A stretch of DNA of 64,000 nt from contig CAJTDX010000003.1 in the NCBI GenBank assembly GCA_910575155.1, positions 62,001 to 126,000 on the forward strand, in the 5' to 3' direction. A model generated the notes under the pieces. The model saw only the letters and a program-made list of their open reading frames with translations, made no database searches and was not told the DNA's origin. A program made the translations under genes and the position numbers. This DNA comes from Lachnospiraceae bacterium (GTDB lineage Bacteria > Bacillota > Clostridia > Lachnospirales > Lachnospiraceae). This document shows positions 26,506-36,516 of this stretch, piece after piece; within the stretch, counting starts at the first letter, position 1; each line of letters begins with the position of its first letter.

Positions 26506-26621
26506 CGGGAAAGCTATGATGTTTTCCTGAAAATAAAAGTTTGCCGATTCAGAATAAAATCCATGCAAATTCCCGATACTAAATGAGATTAAGAATGTCA
26601 ATGATATAGAGAGGAGTTTAT

Positions 26622-27326
26622 ATGGAAAAAGATTTGAATCAGCAGGAAAAAGAAAAAAATGAAAACGAGGAAATCAAAGAGGTAGGACAATTAACCTTAG
26701 AGCAGGGCAAGGGAAATCACAAAATTCACCTGATGTCGATTATTGGAGAAATTGAAGGGCACGAGACATTGTCTCCGAATGCCAAGACTACCAAGTATGA
26801 ACATATTCTGCCCAAACTTGCTTCTATAGAAGACGACGATACCGTGGACGGGGTCATGCTTTTGCTGAATACCGTGGGCGGAGACGTGGAATCCGGACTT
26901 GCCATTGCAGAGATGATCGCTTCCTTAAGTAAGCCTACGGTGTCATTGGTTCTTGGAGGAAGTCATTCCATTGGTGTTCCGCTGGCCGTGTCCACCGATT
27001 ATTCTTATATTGTACCGACCGGAACCATGGTGATTCACCCGGTACGGCTGAACGGGCTGGTAATTGGGGCGCCCCAGACCTATGATTATTTCCAGCAGAT
27101 GCAGGACCGGATTACGGGATTTGTGGCGGATCACTGTTTTACATCTCAGGAGCGTCTGGAAAAAATGATGATGAATACCAGTATGCTTACCAAAGATCTG
27201 GGAACTATTCTGGTCGGCAGACAGGCGGTGGAAGAAGGAATTATTAACGAGGTAGGCGGCATTGACGAAGCTATGAAGAAACTGCATCAGATGATTGACG
27301 AAAATAAGCAAAATAACGAAATCTGA
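26622..27326 (+). CDS. ClpP-fold protease-like protein (TepA/YmfB type)
   Basis: 234 residues, start after AGAGGAG. ClpP/SppA-like fold: VDGVMLLLNTVGGDVESGLAIAEMI (in parts), the nucleophile region GGSHSIGVPLA (serine near residue 109) and HPVRLNG. In Bacillus subtilis the homologue (translocation-enhancing protein TepA, YmfB) sits next to spoIIIE, and here it is also followed at 127 bp by ftsK/spoIIIE. Charged 20-residue N-terminus, no signal peptide, so cytoplasmic. Its substrate is unknown. Confidence 0.85.
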   Translation: MEKDLNQQEKEKNENEEIKEVGQLTLEQGKGNHKIHLMSIIGEIEGHETLSPNAKTTKYEHILPKLASIEDDDTVDGVMLLLNTVGGDVESGLAIAEMIASLSKPTVSLVLGGSHSIGVPLAVSTDYSYIVPTGTMVIHPVRLNGLVIGAPQTYDYFQQMQDRITGFVADHCFTSQERLEKMMMNTSMLTKDLGTILVGRQAVEEGIINEVGGIDEAMKKLHQMIDENKQNNEI

Positions 27327-27452
27327 AAACCGGGGGAAAGTGGTAATGACATTTTCTGCTAATTGTGCTAAACTATTAGAAGCGTGCTGTTCACAGAAAA
27401 CGGGAATCGCACTGTATTTAGAAATAGGGCAGAGAATTTAGGAGGAAATGTT

Positions 27453-30089
27453 ATGGCGTCAAGGCCTGGAACTACGAAAAATAAAAAAAGAAGCGCAGGT
27501 GAAGCAGACAAAAATGGAAAAAACAGCAGATCCGCAAAGAGTACTTCTTCCGGCCCGGAAGTGTCTTTTCAAAGCGAAGTGATTCTTTTAGTGATTCTGG
27601 CCGTATGTATTGTGCTGTTTATCAGTAATTTTGGAATCGGCGGATTTCTGGGAGAGAAAGTAAGCGTCGTCAGTTTTGGATTGTTTGGCATGATGGCTTA
27701 TATTTTTCCCATTTGCTTTTTTATGGGCGCTGCATTTTATATATCGAATCGTGACAATGGAATTGCAATTGTAAAGCTGGCGGCAGGAATTTTATTTGTG
27801 GCGTTCCTGTGTCTGTTTGTGGAGCTGGTGGCAGGCAGCGGCGATTATTCTGTTATTAAATCTTTCCAGTATGCGGCAAAAAACAGGAGCGGAGGCGGAG
27901 CTTTAGGAGGAATGCTTGCCAGTCTTATGTGTCCTGCCATCGGAACGGCAGGAACCTATGTGGTAGACATTATTACCTTGATTATTTCTATGGTGCTTTT
28001 GACAGAGCGTTCGTTCCTGGGCGGAGTCAGGAAGGGCAGCCGCAGAGTGTATAACTCGGCCAGGGAGGATGCGGCAAGACGCCGGGAAATGCGTGAACAG
28101 CGTCGGGAAGAGGAGGAATTTGTAAGGGAAGAACAGGCGCAGAGGCGCATGGATAAAAAAGTGGAGGGAGTGGCGTTCAATACCAGGATTCAGCCGGCTT
28201 CCATCAGGCATTCTGATAATATCAGCGAATTGAAGCTTCCATTAGAAGAGGAACCGGCTCCGTCTGTAAATTCAGTACCGGTAAAAGAAGATTTATTTAC
28301 ACTGAAAGAGACGCCAGAGGCAGAAGAACCTGTGGTGGTAGAGAAGATACATAGGAAGCCGAAAAAGAGTATAAAAGCGCAGCAGGAGGAAGACAGATAC
28401 CCGGAAACCATGCAGGGAATGTATGACCAGGCAAAAGAAGAGCAGCCGTGCGCGCTGGCTGTGCCAGAGGAAAGCCAGTTAACGGAACCGGCGCGAGATT
28501 TAGATTCTCAGGAGACAGAGAATCTGGAAAAACAGGCGTTTATGGAAGAAGAGCATCAGGAACATACAGAAGTGTTAAAGCAGGAAATGCAGGACAGTTC
28601 TGTAATTCCTGAAAAAGACGCGCAGTCACTGCAATACAGACTGCCGCCGGTTGCGCTGCTGAAATCAGGCGGTCCCGCCAGAAAAGATAATCAGGTGCAT
28701 CTTCATGAGACGGCCGTACAGTTACAGAATATATTGAAGAATTTCGGTGTAAATGTAACGATTACCAATGTAAGCTGCGGGCCGAGCGTCACCAGGTACG
28801 AGCTGCAGCCGGAGCTGGGTGTGAAAGTCAGTAAAATAGTAAATCTCGCGGATGATATCAAGCTGAATCTTGCGGCGGCGGATATTCGTATAGAAGCTCC
28901 TATTCCGGGGAAAGCGGCAGTGGGAATCGAGGTGCCGAACAAAGAAAACGTGATGGTGCGGTTCCGGGAACTGATTGAGTCGGCAGATTTTCAGAAGCAC
29001 CAGTCCAGCATCTGTTTTACAGCAGGCAAGGATATCGGCGGTCAGGTGGTGGTTGCCGATATTGCTAAAATGCCTCATCTTTTGATTGCGGGAGCTACCG
29101 GCTCCGGTAAATCTGTCTGTATTAATACCATTATTATGAGTATTTTATATAAGGCAGACCCCGAGGATGTAAAGCTGATTCTTATCGACCCCAAAGTGGT
29201 GGAACTGAGCGTATATAATGGAATCCCGCATCTGTTTATTCCGGTAGTTACAGATCCCAAGAAAGCGGCTGGCGCTTTGCATTGGGCAGTATCGGAGATG
29301 ACTGATCGCTATCAGAAATTTGCAGATTATCAGGTGCGAGACCTCAAAGGTTATAATAAGAAAGTGGAAGCGATTAAGGACGTGGAGGATGAAACAAAGC
29401 CAAAGAAACTGCCACAGATTGTAATTGTGGTGGACGAGCTTGCAGACCTGATGATGGTGGCACCGGGAGACGTGGAGGACGCGATCTGCCGTCTTGCGCA
29501 GCTTGCCCGGGCGGCGGGCATTCATCTGATTATCGCTACGCAGCGTCCGTCTGTGGATGTAATCACAGGGCTGATTAAGGCCAATATGCCTTCCAGAATT
29601 GCATTTTCCGTATCTTCCGGCGTGGATTCCAGAACGATTCTGGATATGAATGGGGCAGAGAAACTGCTGGGCAACGGCGATATGCTCTTTTACCCGCAGG
29701 GGTATCAGAAACCGCTTAGAGTTCAGGGGCCTTTTGTTTCCGACCAGGAGGTGGAAGCAGTGGTGGATTTCCTGAAAAAGCAGAGCACCGCAGTTTATAA
29801 TACAGAAATTGAAGAAAAAATGAATACGGTTTCCATTTCCCAGAGTGGAACAGGCGGAGGCAGCGAGCGGGACGCCTATTTTGTGGAAGCGGGAAAATTT
29901 GTGATAGAAAAGGATAAGGGATCTATAGGTATGCTGCAGCGCATGTTTAAAATCGGTTTTAACCGCGCGGCAAGAATAATGGATCAATTGGAAGAAGCAG
30001 GCGTGGTGGGGCCGGAGGAAGGGACAAAGGCCAGAAAGATCTTGATGTCGTTGTCTGAATTTGAAGAATATGTGGACGAGTACGTATAG
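27453..30089 (+). CDS. ftsK: FtsK/SpoIIIE DNA translocase
   Basis: 878 residues from the ATG at 27453 with AGGAGG (27440-27445) upstream. Four hydrophobic segments in residues 35-185 anchor it at the septum. A charged linker of about 215 residues (190-405), rich in Glu/Gln, follows. Then come the alpha/beta motor domains with Walker [11 protein letters not shown] near residue 550 and Walker [13 protein letters not shown]. The C-terminal winged-helix gamma domain, about 810-875, recognises orienting sequences in DNA. It pumps chromosome across the division or sporulation septum. Whether it is the vegetative or the sporulation paralogue cannot be settled here. Confidence 0.95.
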   Translation: MASRPGTTKNKKRSAGEADKNGKNSRSAKSTSSGPEVSFQSEVILLVILAVCIVLFISNFGIGGFLGEKVSVVSFGLFGMMAYIFPICFFMGAAFYISNRDNGIAIVKLAAGILFVAFLCLFVELVAGSGDYSVIKSFQYAAKNRSGGGALGGMLASLMCPAIGTAGTYVVDIITLIISMVLLTERSFLGGVRKGSRRVYNSAREDAARRREMREQRREEEEFVREEQAQRRMDKKVEGVAFNTRIQPASIRHSDNISELKLPLEEEPAPSVNSVPVKEDLFTLKETPEAEEPVVVEKIHRKPKKSIKAQQEEDRYPETMQGMYDQAKEEQPCALAVPEESQLTEPARDLDSQETENLEKQAFMEEEHQEHTEVLKQEMQDSSVIPEKDAQSLQYRLPPVALLKSGGPARKDNQVHLHETAVQLQNILKNFGVNVTITNVSCGPSVTRYELQPELGVKVSKIVNLADDIKLNLAAADIRIEAPIPGKAAVGIEVPNKENVMVRFRELIESADFQKHQSSICFTAGKDIGGQVVVADIAKMPHLLIAGATGSGKSVCINTIIMSILYKADPEDVKLILIDPKVVELSVYNGIPHLFIPVVTDPKKAAGALHWAVSEMTDRYQKFADYQVRDLKGYNKKVEAIKDVEDETKPKKLPQIVIVVDELADLMMVAPGDVEDAICRLAQLARAAGIHLIIATQRPSVDVITGLIKANMPSRIAFSVSSGVDSRTILDMNGAEKLLGNGDMLFYPQGYQKPLRVQGPFVSDQEVEAVVDFLKKQSTAVYNTEIEEKMNTVSISQSGTGGGSERDAYFVEAGKFVIEKDKGSIGMLQRMFKIGFNRAARIMDQLEEAGVVGPEEGTKARKILMSLSEFEEYVDEYV

Positions 30090-30202
30090 ATTGTGTTATC
30101 ATCAACCGTGATAAGACAGAAAGAATATATGATCACCAGCTGCAACAACTCAGGAAACAGTACAGACTTGTATGATTAGAAAGCGAAAGCGGGAGGAAGG
30201 AC

Positions 30203-31873
30203 ATGAAGACAGATATTCAGATTGCACAGGAAGCAGAAATGATACACATCCGTGAAGTGGCGGCGCAGCTTGGCATTGAGGAAGACGAACTGGAATTATA
30301 CGGAAAATATAAAGCAAAGCTTTCGGACGAACTGATGGAGAAAGTAAAAGACCGCGAGGACGGCAAACTGATTCTGGTGACGGCAATCAATCCCACGCCG
30401 GCGGGAGAGGGCAAGACAACAACCAGTGTGGGGCTTGGAGAAGCTTTTGGAAAAATGGGAAAAAAAGCGGTACTGGCGCTTCGGGAACCTTCCCTTGGCC
30501 CCTGTTTTGGCATTAAGGGCGGAGCTGCCGGAGGCGGTTATGCGCAGGTGGTTCCAATGGAAGAACTGAATCTGCATTTTACCGGAGATTTTCATGCCAT
30601 CACCTCAGCAAATAATCTGCTTGCCGCTTTGCTGGATAACCATATACAGCAGGGAAATGAATTAAACATTGATCCGCGTCAGGTGGTCTGGAAACGCTGT
30701 CTGGATATGAATGACCGCGTACTGCGCAATATTGTGGTGGGACTGGGCAGTAAAATGGACGGTATGGTGCGTGAGGATCATTTTGTAATCACTGTTGCAT
30801 CGGAGATTATGGCGGTATTATGCCTTGCAGACGATATGGCGGATTTGAAAGAGCGCCTGGGCAGAATGATTGTGGCCTATAATTTTGAAGGGCAGCCGGT
30901 GACGGCCGGTGATTTGAAGGCTACAGGGGCTATGGCGGCGTTGTTGAAGGATGCGCTCAAACCCAATTTAATTCAGACATTGGAACATACGCCGGCGATT
31001 ATACATGGAGGGCCTTTTGCCAATATTGCGCATGGCTGCAACAGTGTCCGTGCTACAAAGACAGCCTTGAAATTGGCGGATTACGTAGTGACAGAGGCAG
31101 GATTTGGCGCAGATTTGGGAGCTGAAAAGTTTTTGGATATCAAATGCCGCATGGCGGGCCTAAAGCCGGACGCCGTGGTGCTGGTGGCAACCGTGCGCGC
31201 CCTGAAATACAATGGAGGAGTCCCAAAAGCAGAACTTTCCAGTGAAAATCTGGAAGCTTTGAAAAAGGGAATTGTGAATCTGGAAAAGCATATTGAAAAT
31301 TTACAGAAATATCAGGTACCCGTAGTTGTTACCTTAAATTCTTTTATTACAGATACAAAAGCGGAGACAGCGTATGTCGAGCAGTTCTGCCAGGAAAAGG
31401 GCTGCGAGTTTGCCCTTTCAGAAGTGTGGGAAAAAGGCGGGGCAGGCGGGATTGCCCTGGCAGAAAAAGTATTGAAGACGCTGGAAGAAAAAGAGAGCAG
31501 ATTTCAGCCCCTTTATGACAGCAGCCTGCCTCTGACAGATAAGATTGAGGCGGTGGCCAGAGAAATCTATGGCGCGGACGGCGTCAGCTATGCTCCGGCT
31601 GCTTTAAAAGAGTTAAAGAGAATTGAAGAGCTGGGGATGGGAGATTTCCCGGTTTGTATGGCAAAGACGCAGTATTCCCTGTCAGACGATCAGACAAAGC
31701 TTGGACGTCCCTCCGGATTTACTGTGAATGTCAGGGAAGTATATGTTTCAGCGGGGGCAGGTTTTGTAGTTGCCATTACCGGAGCGATTATGACTATGCC
31801 GGGACTGGGCAAAACCCCGGCGGCTTATGGAATTGATGTGAGCGACGAAGGCGTCATTACAGGATTGTTTTAA
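30203..31873 (+). CDS. fhs: Formate--tetrahydrofolate ligase
   Basis: 556 residues with GGGAGGAAGG upstream. It makes 10-formyl-THF from formate, THF and ATP, the entry step of the methyl branch of the Wood-Ljungdahl pathway and a source of C1 units for purines. The P-loop [19 protein letters not shown] (residues about 65-83) and [19 protein letters not shown] are diagnostic. It is followed by folD in the same unit (25 bp gap), which supplies the next two C1 steps. No other acetogenesis genes are nearby. Confidence 0.97.
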   Translation: MKTDIQIAQEAEMIHIREVAAQLGIEEDELELYGKYKAKLSDELMEKVKDREDGKLILVTAINPTPAGEGKTTTSVGLGEAFGKMGKKAVLALREPSLGPCFGIKGGAAGGGYAQVVPMEELNLHFTGDFHAITSANNLLAALLDNHIQQGNELNIDPRQVVWKRCLDMNDRVLRNIVVGLGSKMDGMVREDHFVITVASEIMAVLCLADDMADLKERLGRMIVAYNFEGQPVTAGDLKATGAMAALLKDALKPNLIQTLEHTPAIIHGGPFANIAHGCNSVRATKTALKLADYVVTEAGFGADLGAEKFLDIKCRMAGLKPDAVVLVATVRALKYNGGVPKAELSSENLEALKKGIVNLEKHIENLQKYQVPVVVTLNSFITDTKAETAYVEQFCQEKGCEFALSEVWEKGGAGGIALAEKVLKTLEEKESRFQPLYDSSLPLTDKIEAVAREIYGADGVSYAPAALKELKRIEELGMGDFPVCMAKTQYSLSDDQTKLGRPSGFTVNVREVYVSAGAGFVVAITGAIMTMPGLGKTPAAYGIDVSDEGVITGLF

Positions 31874-31898
31874 CATTTTGCAGAAAGGATGATAAGTC

Positions 31899-32741
31899 AT
31901 GGCGGAAATCATTGATGGAAAGAGAATCTCTCAGCAGATTAAGGATGAATTGAAAGAGAAAGCGGCGGCTTTAAAAGCTAAGGGCAGGACGGGAGCGCTG
32001 GCAGTGATTCAGGTGGGGGCGGACCCGGCTTCCAGCGTATATGTGCGTAATAAGAAAAATGCCTGCGCCTATGTCGGAATAGAGTCTCTGGCATACGAAT
32101 TGCCGGAGGAGACTTCAGAGGAAGAACTGTTAAATCTGATTGCCCAGTTGAACGGCAGGCAGGAGGTAAAGGGCATTCTGGTGCAGCTTCCCCTTCCGGA
32201 ACACATCTGCGAGGATAAGATTATTCAGGCGATCAGTCCTAAGAAAGATGTGGATGGATTTCATCCGCAAAGCGTTGGAGCTATGACGATTGGAGAGCCT
32301 GGCTTTTTGCCCTGTACGCCTGCCGGGATTATTCAGCTTTTAAAACGTTCCGCCGTGGAGATTGCCGGAAAACACTGTGTCATTATCGGCAGAAGCAATA
32401 TTGTGGGGAAACCTATGGCGCTTTTAATGCTGCGGGAAAACGCTACGGTGACGGTCGCTCATTCAAAAACCAGAGATCTTCCGCAGCTTTGCAGACAGGC
32501 AGATCTTCTGATCGTCGCCATAGGAAAGCCGCAGTTCATCGGTGCGGAATATGTAAAAGAGGGAGCCGTTGTTATTGACGTGGGGATTCACCGCGATGAG
32601 AATAATAAGTTGTGCGGGGATGTGAAATATGAGGAAGTAAAACAGATTGCGTCTGCAATTACACCTGTGCCGGGCGGAGTGGGCCCGATGACAATCGCCA
32701 TGCTGATGAGTAACTGCGTGCAGAGTATAGAAGAGGGATAG
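31899..32741 (+). CDS. folD: Bifunctional methylene-THF dehydrogenase / methenyl-THF cyclohydrolase
   Basis: 280 residues, AAAGGATG upstream. It interconverts 5,10-methylene-THF, methenyl-THF and 10-formyl-THF using NADP(H). Catalytic lysine in YVRNKKNACA (about residue 54), QLPLPEH, and the nucleotide-binding GRSNIVGKP and PVPGGVGPMT signatures are all seen. It is translationally close to fhs upstream and to the zinc-ribbon gene 2 bp downstream. Confidence 0.97.
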   Translation: MAEIIDGKRISQQIKDELKEKAAALKAKGRTGALAVIQVGADPASSVYVRNKKNACAYVGIESLAYELPEETSEEELLNLIAQLNGRQEVKGILVQLPLPEHICEDKIIQAISPKKDVDGFHPQSVGAMTIGEPGFLPCTPAGIIQLLKRSAVEIAGKHCVIIGRSNIVGKPMALLMLRENATVTVAHSKTRDLPQLCRQADLLIVAIGKPQFIGAEYVKEGAVVIDVGIHRDENNKLCGDVKYEEVKQIASAITPVPGGVGPMTIAMLMSNCVQSIEEG

Positions 32742-32743
32742 GG

Positions 32744-33904
32744 ATGAAGTGTGCAAATTGTGGAGCAGAGCTGAAGGTGGGGAGTGTTTACTGTTATGTC
32801 TGTGGGAAAGAAGCACAGATCGTATCCGATTACAATTTGCTGGAAGATGATTTCCTGCGGGACGCACTGAAGGAAAAAGAGGAAAAAGCGGCGCGAGAAA
32901 AGACGAAAGAGCGTTTGGAAAAAGAAAAAAAGGCAAAAAGCGCTTCCGGGCAACATACAAATTCGCCTGCCAAAAAGGGAAATCGAAGAGTAAAAAAACG
33001 TATCATTTTTGCAGTCGCGTCAATGATCCTTCTGATTGTGCTGATAACGGCGATTATTCTGCTTGTGAATTACAGCAGAGATCATTCCAGCGATTACCAG
33101 ATGGAGCAGGCGGCTAAATATAAAGAAGAAGGAAACTACCGGGAAGCCGAGACGCATATCAAACGCGCCATAGAACTGGAAGACAGCCTGACGGCAAAGC
33201 TTTTTCTGGCTGATATTTATTTGCTGCGCGGGGAAGAAAAAATGGCTCTGGAACTGCTGCATCGGTTATGCGAAGAGGAGCCGGATCAGGTGGAAGTTTA
33301 TCAAAAACTGATTCAGATTTATGAAGAACGCAAAGCCTATGAAAGTATTCGCGCCCTTTATGAGCAGGCAAATCAGCCGCAGATACAGGAACTGTTTGCT
33401 GAATATATTCCGAACGCGCCTGAATTTAGCGAGGAGGGGGGCGTTTACACAGAAGAATTGTCAGTGGAAATTCTGGCGGAGGAGGACTGTGAGGTTTATT
33501 ATACGCTGGATGGCACGGCCCCGGCGCAAGGATGGAAGTATCAGGCTCCTGTAGAGATAGAACCGGGACAGGAGATTCAGATTCGGGCGGCTGCCTGCAA
33601 TTCGTATGGATTTTACAGCGACGAGGCAGAAGCGCATTATCAGGTGGAACTGCAGAAGCCGGAAACGCCCAGGGTAACGCCGGGCGGCGGATATTTTAAC
33701 GCGCCTCAGAGCATTTCCGTTGCGGTCCCAAGCGGATGCAGAGTATATTATACCTGGGACGGTTCCGAGCCAACGTCGTCCTCAGAGCAGTATACGCAGC
33801 CCATTGCAATACCGGAAGGGAATAATATTCTTTCGATGATATTGATTGATAAATATGGAATGCGTTCCGATGTGCTCAGATGTAATTATGTTTATTTGCC
33901 GTAG
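32744..33904 (+). CDS. Membrane-anchored zinc-ribbon / TPR / chitobiase-C-terminal-domain protein
   Basis: 386 residues starting 2 bp after folD. Order: N-terminal zinc ribbon with CANC and CYVCG (residues 3-21); a charged helix (about 35-85); one transmembrane segment (about 87-108); TPR-like helices (about 115-215); then two beta-rich repeats that fit the CHB_HEX_C_1 type, each with a YYTLDGTAP / YYTWDGSEP motif (about 245-300 and 325-380). The zinc ribbon should be cytosolic and the rest outside. Function unknown; such proteins are common in Lachnospiraceae and may scaffold envelope complexes. Its link to C1 metabolism is probably only transcriptional. Confidence 0.82.
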   Translation: MKCANCGAELKVGSVYCYVCGKEAQIVSDYNLLEDDFLRDALKEKEEKAAREKTKERLEKEKKAKSASGQHTNSPAKKGNRRVKKRIIFAVASMILLIVLITAIILLVNYSRDHSSDYQMEQAAKYKEEGNYREAETHIKRAIELEDSLTAKLFLADIYLLRGEEKMALELLHRLCEEEPDQVEVYQKLIQIYEERKAYESIRALYEQANQPQIQELFAEYIPNAPEFSEEGGVYTEELSVEILAEEDCEVYYTLDGTAPAQGWKYQAPVEIEPGQEIQIRAAACNSYGFYSDEAEAHYQVELQKPETPRVTPGGGYFNAPQSISVAVPSGCRVYYTWDGSEPTSSSEQYTQPIAIPEGNNILSMILIDKYGMRSDVLRCNYVYLP

Positions 33905-33926
33905 GTAATTTGGAGACTTAAGCAGA

Positions 33927-33982
33927 AACAGGCAGAATCATCAGATAAAAGGAGAAAATTTGATGATTCTGCCTGTTTTTTT
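33927..33982 (+). terminator. Intrinsic terminator of the fhs-folD unit
   Basis: Long stem: AACAGGCAGAATCATCA (33927-33943) pairs with TGATGATTCTGCCTGTT (33961-33977), 17 perfect pairs, followed by TTTTT. Confidence 0.95.
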
Positions 33983-34049
33983 ATGTCAAAACTTGCCTTT
34001 ATGAAGCGATTGTTATATGATAATAGAAAATACTTTAAGGATGTGGCGT

Positions 34050-35180
34050 ATGAAAAATTTGGATAAAATCCGGCGGGAAATTGATGAGATTGACAGACAA
34101 ATTGTCTCCTTGTATGAGGAGCGTATGCAGCGCACCACAGAAGTGGCAGAATATAAGATTTCGACCGGAACACAGGTGCTGGACAAACAGCGGGAAGCGC
34201 AGAAATTAGAACAGGTGAAACGTCTGGTGGAGCACGCTGAGAACAGTTATGGCGTGGCAGAGTTATTTGAACAGATTATGGCAATGAGCCGCAAGCGTCA
34301 GTACCAGCTTTTGAATCAGCGCGGCTTAGCGCAGGACCCTGGATTTGTGCAGGTGGACAGACTTCCCTTTTATACCAGAAAAGTGGTGTATCAGGGCACA
34401 GAAGGAGCCTACAGCCAGCTTGCCATGAAGGCATATTTCGGCGAAGATACAGAGAGTTTCCATGTGGATACCTGGCGTGAGGCAATGGAAGCGATCCGGC
34501 AGAAAAAAGCAGATTATGCAGTACTTCCAATTGAAAATTCTTCCGCCGGGATTGTGGGAGAGAATTTTGACCTTCTGCTGGAATATGAAAATTATATTGT
34601 GGCAGAACAGACGATTAAGATTGAACATGCCCTGCTGGGTCTGCCAGACGCAGAGCTTTCCGATGTAAAAACGGTATACTCTCATCCGCAGGCTTTGATG
34701 CAGAGTATTGATTTTTTAAATGAACACAGAAATTGGGAGAGGATTCCTGTAAAAAATACGGCGATGGCTGCGGAACAGGTAGTGCAGGAACAGCGCAGAG
34801 ACCAGGCGGCAATTGCAAGCCAGGTGACGGCGGATATTTACGGGCTTAAGATCTTAAAGAATAACATTAACTACAGTGCGGACAACAGTACGCGTTTCAT
34901 CATTGTGGGAGGAGAGAAGCTTAAGAGGAAGGATGCGGCCAAAGTCAGCATCAGTTTTGAGGTATCTCATGAAAGCGGTTCTTTGTACCGGATGCTTTCA
35001 CACTTCATGTTTAACAATCTGAATATGGTAAAGATTGAGTCCAGGCCGGTGAAAGATCGAAGCTTTGAGTATCGTTTTTTTGTGGATCTGGAGGGAAATC
35101 TCAGCGACGGAGCCATGCAGAATGCGTTAAAAGGATTGATGGAAGAAGCTCTTTACGTGAAGATCCTGGGAAATTATTAA
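34050..35180 (+). CDS. pheA: Chorismate mutase / prephenate dehydratase (P-protein)
   Basis: 376 residues from the ATG at 34050 (AAGGA 8 nt upstream); the frame extends to 34017 without a ribosome site. N-terminal AroQ chorismate mutase, about residues 1-90 (LDKIRREIDEIDRQIVSLYEER); prephenate dehydratase, about 110-285 (YQGTEGAYSQLA, LPIENSSAGIV); C-terminal ACT domain, about 295-376, for phenylalanine feedback (ESRPVKDRSFEYRFFVDLEG). It makes phenylpyruvate for phenylalanine synthesis. No T-box or attenuator leader is visible upstream, only the previous terminator. Confidence 0.96.
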   Translation: MKNLDKIRREIDEIDRQIVSLYEERMQRTTEVAEYKISTGTQVLDKQREAQKLEQVKRLVEHAENSYGVAELFEQIMAMSRKRQYQLLNQRGLAQDPGFVQVDRLPFYTRKVVYQGTEGAYSQLAMKAYFGEDTESFHVDTWREAMEAIRQKKADYAVLPIENSSAGIVGENFDLLLEYENYIVAEQTIKIEHALLGLPDAELSDVKTVYSHPQALMQSIDFLNEHRNWERIPVKNTAMAAEQVVQEQRRDQAAIASQVTADIYGLKILKNNINYSADNSTRFIIVGGEKLKRKDAAKVSISFEVSHESGSLYRMLSHFMFNNLNMVKIESRPVKDRSFEYRFFVDLEGNLSDGAMQNALKGLMEEALYVKILGNY

Positions 35181-35196
35181 AGTGAGGTATGGGCAG

Positions 35197-36516
35197 ATGA
35201 GAAATGCAGGGACTATGATTTTATACCGTAATCTGGAACAGGGACAGATTTTTGAAGATATGACCTGGATCATAGAGCATTATGGGAGCGACTATTATAA
35301 TCGTGAAGATATTCGTTCCCTGTGCTATGAAAGTTTTCATGATCTGATTGAACTGGCGGCAAGCCATGGCTTTGAGGGAAATTTATGGCACAATTATCTG
35401 ACGTTTTTGATGGTGAATAATGAAAATGCATACAGCAGGGCCTGTGAGAACCGGGGAAAGATTTCAGGAACGCTCAACGAGCTTGCGCGGCATGATTTTG
35501 CAGTATTTCAAAAGCTTTTTACATTTGATTTCAGGGAACTTGTACAGGAGCTTGAGATACCGGAACTGCTTTTGCTGGAAGACTATCAGCGTTCGGAACA
35601 GACGGCAAGGGTGTTTAATCACAGGATACGGGACCGGATCTGCGCGCTTAGCGTCCGGCTGGAACAGGCTGAATCAGCAGAAGAATTTCAGGCGGAGGCG
35701 ACGAAGTTCTACGGAGAATTTGGCGTCGGAAAATTAGGGCTGCACAAGGCGTTTCGCATTGAACATGAAGGGCGGGAGCCTAAAATTGTGCCTATTACAA
35801 ATATTGCCCATGTGCATCTTTCAGACCTGGTGGGTTATGAGCAGCAGAAACAGAAGCTTATTGATAATACAGAAGCCTTTGTAAGAGGGAAACAGGCCAA
35901 TAACTGTCTGTTATTTGGGGACGCCGGAACAGGTAAATCCACCAGCATCAAAGCAATCATTAATCAGTATTACGAACAGGGGCTGCGGATGATTGAATTA
36001 TATAAGCACCAGTTTCAGGATTTAAATTCTGTGATTGCCCAGATTAAGAATCGAAACTATAAATTTATCATATATATGGATGATCTGTCTTTTGAAGAAT
36101 TTGAGATTGAATATAAATATTTAAAGGCAGTGATTGAAGGAGGGCTGGAAAAAAAGCCGGATAATGTGCTGATTTATGCAACTTCGAACCGGCGGCATCT
36201 GGTTCGGGAGAAATTCAGCGACAAAGAAGAGCGGGATGACGACCTGCACACCAGAGATACCGTGCAGGAAAAGCTTTCCCTGGTATCCAGATTTGGAGTT
36301 ACCATTTATTTTGGCTCGCCAGATCAGAAAGAATTTCATGAGATTGTACGAAGACTGGCCCAAAAGCATCAGATACAGATGGAGGAGGAAACCCTTCTTC
36401 TGGAGGCGGACCGATGGGAATTAAACCATGGAGGGCCTTCCGGAAGATGTGCCCAGCAGTTTATCAATGCTCTGCTGGGAAAAGATAAAACAGCAATTGG
36501 GAAGGAGAGGTTATGA
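35197..36516 (+). CDS. AAA-type ATPase of the DUF815 family
   Basis: 439 residues from the ATG at 35197 (GAGG 9 nt upstream); a GTG at 35182 is an alternative. The N-terminal 210 residues are helical and unassigned. The C-terminal ATPase has Walker A FGDAGTGKSTSI near residue 250 and Walker B FIIYMDDLSFEEFE near 295, with a sensor asparagine/arginine pair (YATSNRRHL). DUF815 ATPases are widespread and uncharacterised. Its stop overlaps the ppx start by 4 bp, placing it in a unit with polyphosphate enzymes. Confidence 0.85.
   Translation: MRNAGTMILYRNLEQGQIFEDMTWIIEHYGSDYYNREDIRSLCYESFHDLIELAASHGFEGNLWHNYLTFLMVNNENAYSRACENRGKISGTLNELARHDFAVFQKLFTFDFRELVQELEIPELLLLEDYQRSEQTARVFNHRIRDRICALSVRLEQAESAEEFQAEATKFYGEFGVGKLGLHKAFRIEHEGREPKIVPITNIAHVHLSDLVGYEQQKQKLIDNTEAFVRGKQANNCLLFGDAGTGKSTSIKAIINQYYEQGLRMIELYKHQFQDLNSVIAQIKNRNYKFIIYMDDLSFEEFEIEYKYLKAVIEGGLEKKPDNVLIYATSNRRHLVREKFSDKEERDDDLHTRDTVQEKLSLVSRFGVTIYFGSPDQKEFHEIVRRLAQKHQIQMEEETLLLEADRWELNHGGPSGRCAQQFINALLGKDKTAIGKERL

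Noticed and set aside
29145-29987. 280-codon minus-strand frame inside ftsK
   Set aside because: Antisense shadow of a well-conserved coding region, no ribosome site.
33905-34049. T-box or Phe attenuator before pheA
   Set aside because: No T-box sequence or leader peptide; the hairpin is the terminator of the upstream unit.
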